DNA from: an uncultured Clostridia bacterium
GTDB lineage: Bacteria > Bacillota > Clostridia > TANB77 > CAG-508
Length of the DNA stretch: 11,228 bases
Reading direction: 5' to 3'
Assembly (NCBI GenBank): GCA_947629805.1
Contig: CANRFE010000034.1
Coordinates: 1-11,228 of the forward strand
In this document: one piece after another, positions 7,007-11,228 of the stretch
Layout of the letters: each line of letters starts with the position of its first letter
How positions within the stretch are numbered: position 1 is the stretch's first letter
Position numbers and translations under genes: made by a program
The notes under the pieces: model-generated
The model's input: only the letters and a program-made list of their open reading frames with translations
What the model was told of the DNA's origin: nothing
Databases searched by the model: none

Positions 7007-8324
7007 TTTAACAACAGAAAATGCGGGGCTAACGAATACATTAATAATGCCTTTAAGTTTCTTAGAAGCTTATATTGTTATGCTCATTTTTACAACTACA
7101 CTTAATGTAATCGTTACAAAAAGACAAAAAATACAATATGTATTATTTATTGCTATTTTAGGTATTTTAACTAATATTTTTATTCCAGAACCTTACAACA
7201 CATATGTTAATGTCGTCATTTTCTTATTTGCAAACTTTTTTATATTAAAAGCTACTGTTCTTAAAAGCATCTTCGGATTTGTTATTCCTTTTAGCATAAC
7301 AATTATTTTAGAACTATTATTAGCTTATATTTACAATATAATTTCTACTAATGATTATTCTTCAAGCGTTAATATTCCAATTAATAGAATTCTTTTTAGT
7401 TTAATCATATATGCAATAGAATATATTTTCTATGTTGTCTTAAAAAAATTTAAACGAGTTTCTTTAAAAATTGATATTATGAATAAAAAGACGAAAGTTT
7501 TATTATCTTTAAGCAATATTTTAGCTATTCTATTAATTGCTAGCCAACTTTATATTTTGACTTTTTATTCTTCTAATATGCCTTTTTTTATTACTTTATT
7601 AAGTATTATAGGATTAATTACTTATTTTTCTATTAATTTATATAATATTCTTACTGTTTCTAAGTTAGAAAGAACTTCTATGAATTTAGAAGAAGCAAAA
7701 CTATATAATAAAACCTTAGAAATCTTACAAGACAATACTAAAGCTTTTCGTCATGATTTTTCTAATATTTTACAAGGTATGGTAGGTTATATGGATAATA
7801 ATGATATGGAAGGCTTAAAACAATACTATTCGCAATTTGTAGAAGATATTCAACATTCCAACAACTTAACTACATTAAGTCCAAAAGTTGTAAATAATCC
7901 TGCTATATACAATGTATTAGCAAGTAAATATCATAAAGCAGATAGCTTAGGTATCAAAATTCATCTAGAAGCATTTCTTGATATGAATGAATTACATATC
8001 AAAATTTATGAGTTTGCAAGAGTACTTGGCATTTTAATGGATAATGCTATTGAAGCTGCTTCAGAATGTGAAAATAAAATCATTAATGTGGTTTTTAGAA
8101 ACGATACTAGAAAACACATGCAGTTACTAATTATTGAAAATACTTATCAAAACAAGGATGTTAATACTGATAAAATTTTTGAAAAGGGTTATTCCACAAA
8201 AAAGGGAAATACTGGACTTGGATTATGGGAAATAAGACAAATTTTAAAGAAAAATAATAATTTAAATTTATTTACTTCCAAAAATGATGAATTTTTCTCA
8301 CAACAATTTGAAATTTATTATTAA
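6975..8324 (+). CDS. AgrC-like sensor histidine kinase
   Basis: This 449-residue protein has an N-terminal sensor of about seven hydrophobic segments (roughly 28-47, 55-70, 77-93, 98-121, 138-156, 175-195, 203-226). A short helix (KLERTSMNLEEAKLYNKTLE) leads to the dimerisation/phosphorylation box FRHDFSNILQGM, with His260 the likely phosphorylated residue. The ATPase domain of the AgrC/HPK10 GHKL type has the N-box LMDNAIEAA (Asn357) and a G-box GNTGLGLW (411-418). It would sense the extracellular peptide made by AgrB/AgrD and phosphorylate the regulator encoded just upstream. GGAGG (6961-6965) precedes the ATG at 6975 by 9 nt; a second ATG follows immediately at 6978. The start lies inside agrA, so the two are translationally linked. 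Confidence 0.9.
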   Translation: MMEMLQTIWSSLTTENAGLTNTLIMPLSFLEAYIVMLIFTTTLNVIVTKRQKIQYVLFIAILGILTNIFIPEPYNTYVNVVIFLFANFFILKATVLKSIFGFVIPFSITIILELLLAYIYNIISTNDYSSSVNIPINRILFSLIIYAIEYIFYVVLKKFKRVSLKIDIMNKKTKVLLSLSNILAILLIASQLYILTFYSSNMPFFITLLSIIGLITYFSINLYNILTVSKLERTSMNLEEAKLYNKTLEILQDNTKAFRHDFSNILQGMVGYMDNNDMEGLKQYYSQFVEDIQHSNNLTTLSPKVVNNPAIYNVLASKYHKADSLGIKIHLEAFLDMNELHIKIYEFARVLGILMDNAIEAASECENKIINVVFRNDTRKHMQLLIIENTYQNKDVNTDKIFEKGYSTKKGNTGLGLWEIRQILKKNNNLNLFTSKNDEFFSQQFEIYY

Positions 8325-8331
8325 TAAAACT

Positions 8332-8365
8332 AAAAAACAAGATATTCTTCTTATCTTGTTTTTTT
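8332..8365 (+). terminator. Intrinsic terminator of the agrA-agrC transcript
   Basis: CAAGATA (8338-8344) and TATCTTG (8352-8358) pair around a 7-nt loop, extended by A/T pairs on both sides and followed by a T tract (8359-8365). It begins 7 nt after the kinase stop codon at 8324. Confidence 0.8.
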
Positions 8366-8370
8366 ATATG

Positions 8371-8396
8371 AAAAAAAGGTTCCTAAAATAGGAACC
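8371..8396 (-). terminator. Intrinsic terminator of the agrB-agrD transcript
   Basis: GGTTCCTA (8378-8385) and TAGGAACC (8389-8396) form a perfect 8-bp stem around AAA. On the minus strand it is followed by seven T (complement of 8371-8377). It lies 23 nt beyond the agrD stop and only 5 nt from the convergent terminator of agrA-agrC. Confidence 0.85.
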
Positions 8397-8419
8397 CTCT
8401 TACTTTTATGAATGCTTTT

Positions 8420-8539
8420 TTAGTCTTTTTTAATTAAAGATGCTGGCATTTTTGGTTGATGCATTAATCCTAATAAAATACATGCTGTGTTTGTAGTTTT
8501 TGCATATTTTTCTGCAATTTTTGCTAATAATTTTAACAT
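8420..8539 (-). CDS. agrD: AgrD-like cyclic lactone autoinducer precursor peptide (39 aa)
   Basis: The ATG at 8539 has GGGAGGAATTGTT upstream (good Shine-Dalgarno, 7-8 nt spacing). It opens a 39-codon frame ending in TAA at 8420-8422. The peptide has three parts expected of AgrD: an amphipathic, basic leader helix (MLKLLAKIAEKYAKTT, residues 1-16), a core NTACILLGLM with Cys20, and a recognition tail HQPKMPASLIKKD (27-39). The tail HQP-x-x-P resembles the HQPEEP tail that follows the ring in Clostridium perfringens AgrD. AgrB would cut between core and tail and join the new C-terminus to the Cys thiol as a thiolactone. If cleavage is before HQP, the ring would contain seven residues (Cys20 to Met26) rather than the usual five. 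It is downstream of agrB in the same transcript and followed by its terminator. Confidence 0.88.
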   Translation of the reverse strand: MLKLLAKIAEKYAKTTNTACILLGLMHQPKMPASLIKKD

Positions 8540-8564
8540 AACAATTCCTCCCTATTATTTAAAT

Positions 8565-8600
8565 AATACTATATAATAAAGTATTGCCGGCTAATACTTT
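8565..8600 (-). repeat. Overlapping alternative hairpins between agrB and agrD
   Basis: In the 68-nt gap between agrB and agrD, AAAGTATT and AATACTTT (plus strand 8578-8585 and 8593-8600) form an 8-bp stem around a 7-nt loop containing the palindrome GCCGGC. A further AATACT (8565-8570) can instead pair with AGTATT (8580-8585). The two hairpins share one arm and cannot form together. Neither has a T tract directly after it on the minus strand, so a simple terminator is unlikely. RNA processing or translation control between agrB and agrD is possible. Confidence 0.5.
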
Positions 8601-8607
8601 TATTACC

Positions 8608-9237
8608 TTAAATTGTAATTTGTCCTTGTTTTATATATTCTTCATAACCATATTTATTTTTCGTTAAAATATAAGCAATTCTTGTAATAGATACAGTTTG
8701 TATGAATGTTCCTATTAGGAGTAAATTTGTAATAATGGTACTAGGTAGTAACAATGCTAATACCATATTAAGAGATAAAAAAACATAAGATAATATTTTT
8801 TTAGTATGTCTTTCCTTTTTCGTTAAAATTGGTAAATTTTCTGTATCTGCTGGTGCATACATACTAACCATAAGAATTCCAAAAATCCAGATTGCTAATA
8901 TCGTAATATATTTTGAAATAGCATTGGGAAAATTCCAAATGGTGCTAATATATGCATTTCCACAATATACGAAATTTGTACAAAGAAAACAACCAAGATG
9001 CGTTTTCAAATGAAAGCCACCAGATACTACTTTATATGGTAGTAATAAGAAAAATGCAAGAAGTGTTTGCCACCAAAGTCCTAATAAGATTCCCAGTCCA
9101 AACATAAGAAAAATTTTAGGTATTTCCCCTACTATTAATTGTATTCCATATAAAATAATTTCTGCTTTTTCTTCATCTATTTCTGGCATTTGTTTACGTA
9201 TTTTACTGAGCAAATAAGAACAAAATTTATCAATCAT
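8608..9237 (-). CDS. agrB: AgrB-like peptide-processing membrane endopeptidase
   Basis: This 209-residue protein with several hydrophobic helices has the AgrB signature SGGFHLKTHLGC, giving the catalytic pair His76 and Cys83 with the usual spacing of seven. It also has YAPADTENLPI (the YAPADTxNKPI-type motif) and RHTKKILSY after it. AgrB is a cysteine endopeptidase in the membrane that removes the C-terminal tail of AgrD and helps form the thiolactone. The start at 9237 has GGAG about 9 nt upstream. The gene lies 68 nt before agrD and has no other gene in its transcript. Length fits the family (about 190-210). All recognisable catalytic features are intact. Confidence 0.93.
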   Translation of the reverse strand: MIDKFCSYLLSKIRKQMPEIDEEKAEIILYGIQLIVGEIPKIFLMFGLGILLGLWWQTLLAFFLLLPYKVVSGGFHLKTHLGCFLCTNFVYCGNAYISTIWNFPNAISKYITILAIWIFGILMVSMYAPADTENLPILTKKERHTKKILSYVFLSLNMVLALLLPSTIITNLLLIGTFIQTVSITRIAYILTKNKYGYEEYIKQGQITI

Positions 9238-9274
9238 TTTCTTACTCCATTTTTGATTTTCTTTTGTTAAATTT

Positions 9275-9280
9275 ATTTTA
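9275..9280 (-). promoter_or_regulatory. Candidate -10 box for agrB-agrD
   Basis: On the minus strand TAAAAT lies about 38 nt upstream of the agrB start. At 17 nt upstream of it the sequence is AATAAA, a very poor -35. A promoter of this type would normally need an activator. No better sigma-A pair is seen between agrB and the terminator at 9324-9369; TTGCGT with 16-nt spacing to TAAAAT at about 9296-9301 is an alternative. Confidence 0.35.
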
Positions 9281-9308
9281 GCGAAAGCAAGAAAAATTTT
9301 ATTGTTTT

Positions 9309-9339
9309 TTATAGGAAACGCAAAAAATCTTATAGGAAA
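9309..9339 (-). promoter_or_regulatory. Perfect 10-bp direct repeat with 21-bp period upstream of agrB (possible AgrA operator)
   Basis: TTATAGGAAA occurs at 9309-9318 and again at 9330-9339 (minus strand TTTCCTATAA), exactly 21 bp apart, two turns of the helix. LytTR regulators such as AgrA bind 9-bp direct repeats separated by about 12-13 bp. The proximal copy ends 28 nt upstream of the -10 candidate, just upstream of where a -35 would be. The distal copy also forms part of the arm of the terminator of the upstream operon, so its conservation could have another cause. Confidence 0.45.
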
Positions 9340-9369
9340 ATTCTTTTTTTCATTTTCCTATAAGATTTT
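9324..9369 (-). terminator. Long-stem intrinsic terminator of the pseudouridine synthase operon
   Basis: Arms at 9324-9340 and 9353-9369 are perfect complements over 17 bp around a 12-nt loop. On the minus strand the second arm runs into six T. It lies 24 nt beyond the stop codon at 9394. The stem is entirely AT-rich apart from a few G/C pairs. It insulates agrB from the upstream operon. Confidence 0.85.
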
Positions 9370-9393
9370 AGCTCTTTTCTAAAATTAACATAA

Positions 9394-10083
9394 TTATATA
9401 TTGACTCTATCTTCTAGTATTTTCCAACTCCCTGTTTTTTCTGGTAATACTTGAAATTGCATTCTGTTTTTCGTAACGGGATGGAAAAAGCTAAGTTCAT
9501 AAGCCCATAAGCAAATTTGTTTTCCCCTTCCTCTTGTTCCATATTTTTGGTCTCCATAAATACTATGTCCACAATTTGCGAGTTGCAAACGTATTTGATG
9601 ATGCCTTCCTGTATGTAAATTGATTTTTACTAAGGACAAATTAATTTCTTCCTTATACTTTAATACTTCATAATCTAAAATGGCTAATTTACTATTTTTT
9701 GTTTCCTTTGTTACCACTTTACTAGTATTTAATCTTTCATTTTTTAATAAATAATTCTCTAAAGTTCCTTTGTTTTTTTCAAACTTTCCATCTGCAATAA
9801 CTAAATATTGCTTTTGAAATTGTTTTTGCCTTATTTGTTCACTTAGTCTTCCTGCTGCTTTAGAGGTTTTAGCAAATACCATTACTCCCCCTACTGGTCT
9901 ATCTAATCTATGCACTAAACCTAAATATACTTCTCCTGGTTTATGATAAGTTTCCTTTATATATTGTTTTACCAAACTTAACATGTCTATATCCCCTGTT
10001 TTATCTCCTTGTGAAGGAATATTAACTGGTTTTTCTACTACAATGATATGGTTATCTTCATAAATTATATTGAGTTTTTGCAT
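9394..10083 (-). CDS. RluA-family RNA pseudouridine synthase
   Basis: This 229-residue protein consists of the RluA catalytic domain only. YEDNHIIVVEKP (8-19) opens the domain, HRLDRPVGG carries the catalytic Asp61, and GRHHQIRLQL (where most members have GRTHQIR) and GDQKYG follow. These enzymes turn uridine into pseudouridine in rRNA or tRNA; the target cannot be told from the sequence. There is no N-terminal S4 domain, as in the shorter Firmicutes members. The start at 10083 lies 3 nt after the stop of the methyltransferase gene, with GGAGAG about 10 nt upstream inside that gene. Two RNA-modification genes thus form one operon. Confidence 0.92.
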   Translation of the reverse strand: MQKLNIIYEDNHIIVVEKPVNIPSQGDKTGDIDMLSLVKQYIKETYHKPGEVYLGLVHRLDRPVGGVMVFAKTSKAAGRLSEQIRQKQFQKQYLVIADGKFEKNKGTLENYLLKNERLNTSKVVTKETKNSKLAILDYEVLKYKEEINLSLVKINLHTGRHHQIRLQLANCGHSIYGDQKYGTRGRGKQICLWAYELSFFHPVTKNRMQFQVLPEKTGSWKILEDRVNI

Positions 10084-10086
10084 CGT

Positions 10087-10953
10087 TTATATTCTCTCCC
10101 ATCTGCCAAAAATGCCACATGGTAAAACTAAGGAAGAGTTTGTCATAGGAAGTCCTATTTCTCCATCTTCTACTTTTCCCCCATATTTTTTAGTCACATT
10201 TAAATGTAATATATTTTTCAATACTACACTAGAAATTCCTGTTGTATAAGAATTTACTAAAAAAAACAAAGGATTTTCTGATAATACTTTCGTACAAAGT
10301 TCTACTAAATCTCCTATATTTTCTTCAAATTTCCACACTTCTCCATTTGTTCCTCTTCCATAAGAGGGTGGATCCATAATAATAGCATCGTATTTGTTTT
10401 CTCTTCTTATTTCTCTACTAACAAATTTTACTACATCATCCACAATATAGCGTACTTTCTTTTCTTCTAAACCAGATGCTATTACATTTTCTTTTGCCCA
10501 TGCCACCATCCCTTTCGAACTATCTACATGGCAAACAGAGGCTCCCGCCGATAAACAAGCAACCGTTGCTCCTCCTGTATAAGCAAATAAATTCAATACT
10601 TTTATTTCTCTTTTTGCCTTCTTTATTTTTTCTATCATCCAATCCCAATTTACTGCCTGTTCTGGAAATAAACCAGTATGCTTAAAGCCCATTGGTTTTA
10701 CATGGAAAGTAAGATTTTTATATTGCATTTTCCATTCTTTCGGAATTTGCTTTTTATATTCCCATGCTCCGCCACCAGTATTGCTTCTATTATATTTAGC
10801 ATGAACATTTTTCCATTTTTGCGGAAAAGAAGGATTTTTCCATATAATTTGTGGGTCTGGACGTACTAAAATAATATCTTTCCATCTTTCTAATTTTTCA
10901 CCATTTGCCATATCTAATAGTTCATAATCTTTCCAACTATTTGCTATATTCAT
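10087..10953 (-). CDS. Class I SAM-dependent methyltransferase (RlmI/RlmK-like, likely rRNA)
   Basis: This 288-residue protein begins with the segment WKDYELLDMANGEKLERW and RPDPQIIW (31-38), typical of the COG1092-related group. A Rossmann domain follows: motif I NLFAYTGG (121-128), acidic Asp144 at the end of strand 2 (CHVDSS), VDD (171-173) and motif IV DPPSYG (194-199). The DPPSYG motif and the RlmI/RlmK resemblance suggest methylation of a base in 23S rRNA, but there is no PUA domain, so the substrate is uncertain. The neighbouring pseudouridine synthase supports RNA as substrate. The start at 10953 has AAGGGAAG directly upstream with short spacing. The gene follows a small membrane-protein gene after 19 nt. 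Confidence 0.88.
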   Translation of the reverse strand: MNIANSWKDYELLDMANGEKLERWKDIILVRPDPQIIWKNPSFPQKWKNVHAKYNRSNTGGGAWEYKKQIPKEWKMQYKNLTFHVKPMGFKHTGLFPEQAVNWDWMIEKIKKAKREIKVLNLFAYTGGATVACLSAGASVCHVDSSKGMVAWAKENVIASGLEEKKVRYIVDDVVKFVSREIRRENKYDAIIMDPPSYGRGTNGEVWKFEENIGDLVELCTKVLSENPLFFLVNSYTTGISSVVLKNILHLNVTKKYGGKVEDGEIGLPMTNSSLVLPCGIFGRWERI

Positions 10954-10972
10954 ACTTCCCTTTTTTACTCCT

Positions 10973-11182
10973 TTAATAATTTCCTAATATTTTTATAAAG
11001 TTTGTAATTAGCATGCCATCTACTATAATTAAGCAAAAAGTAAATAATAAACTAAAAGTAATAATTTTATGCTTTGCTATTTTTTCAATACATTTACTTA
11101 AACTTGTCCTTTTTAAAAAACTGCTTTTTCGGTTTACCTCATCATATTGTACATTTAAAATAATATCTTTTGTGTATTCCAT
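10973..11182 (-). CDS. Small one-helix membrane protein (69 aa), function unknown
   Basis: I do not recognise this protein. The ATG at 11182 has AAGGGGGA with about 5 nt spacing, a strong ribosome site that supports a real gene. Residues 1-39 are polar and net basic (two RKSSFLKR-type clusters), and residues about 40-62 form one hydrophobic helix (ITFSLLFTFCLIIVDGMLIT) followed by a short tail. By the positive-inside rule the N-terminal part would be cytoplasmic. It lies 19 nt upstream of the methyltransferase gene and is probably the first gene of that operon. No catalytic motif is visible. Confidence 0.7.
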   Translation of the reverse strand: MEYTKDIILNVQYDEVNRKSSFLKRTSLSKCIEKIAKHKIITFSLLFTFCLIIVDGMLITNFIKILGNY

Positions 11183-11207
11183 AAAAATCCCCCTTATTTT
11201 TCTTACT

Positions 11208-11213
11208 ATTATA
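11208..11213 (-). promoter_or_regulatory. -10 box of the small membrane protein operon (at the window edge)
   Basis: The minus strand has a perfect TATAAT 25 nt upstream of the start codon at 11182. The matching -35 would lie at or beyond the right end of the window, so it cannot be tested. The box is inside a TA-repeat run, so chance is possible. Confidence 0.4.
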
Positions 11214-11228
11214 TATATATGTTTTTTA

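Noticed and set aside
9309..9369. Short repeat or CRISPR-like array suggested by three copies of TATAGGAAA/TTTCCTATA
   Set aside because: Two of the copies are the arms of a terminator hairpin and there are no regular repeats with unique spacers.
10476..10869. Two plus-strand open frames inside the methyltransferase gene
   Set aside because: Both are antisense to conserved motifs of the methyltransferase and show no independent support.

Overview
The window is strongly AT-rich. Its gene content (the YqfC/YqfD sporulation pair, a PdaA-type spore-cortex deacetylase, YbeY, a Gram-positive DgkA, an Agr-type peptide signalling system) points to a spore-forming member of the Clostridia. The prepilin-like protein at the left edge, with its long Ile/Leu/Val stretch ending in GENGLF, is of a kind I associate with uncultured gut Clostridia. 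That finer placement is inference, not something the sequence proves.

Layout. (1) Positions 1-323 (minus) hold the N-terminal part of a type IV prepilin-like protein with its own promoter. (2) Positions 484-6025 (minus) are one tightly packed run of seven genes: pdaA-like, yqfC, yqfD, an unrecognised 403-residue helical protein, ybeY, dgkA and a DUF3048 gene. It ends in a good intrinsic terminator at 446-481. The unrecognised gene sits between yqfD and ybeY, where phoH is usually found. (3) Positions 6026-6268 are a 243-bp intergenic region with two candidate promoters for the rightward genes. (4) Positions 6269-8324 (plus) hold an AgrA-like LytTR response regulator and an AgrC-like histidine kinase, overlapping by 32 nt. 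(5) Positions 8420-9237 (minus) hold agrB followed by a 39-codon agrD, convergent with the regulator pair. Two back-to-back terminators separate the two halves. (6) Positions 9394-11182 (minus) are a second operon: a 69-residue one-helix membrane protein, a class I SAM-dependent methyltransferase and an RluA-type pseudouridine synthase, ending in a 17-bp perfect-stem terminator.

The most interesting part is the complete but rearranged agr quorum-sensing locus. AgrB would process AgrD, whose sequence suggests a Cys-containing thiolactone with an unusually large ring. AgrC would sense it and AgrA would act on DNA. Upstream of agrB is a perfect 10-bp direct repeat with a 21-bp period, the geometry expected of a LytTR operator, placed just upstream of a -10-like box that lacks a good -35. 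Part of the same repeat motif (TTTCCTAT) overlaps the -35 of the agrA promoter. Between agrB and agrD there are mutually exclusive hairpins. The agrAC pair is divergent from the sporulation operon, which raises, but does not prove, a link between cell-density sensing and sporulation.
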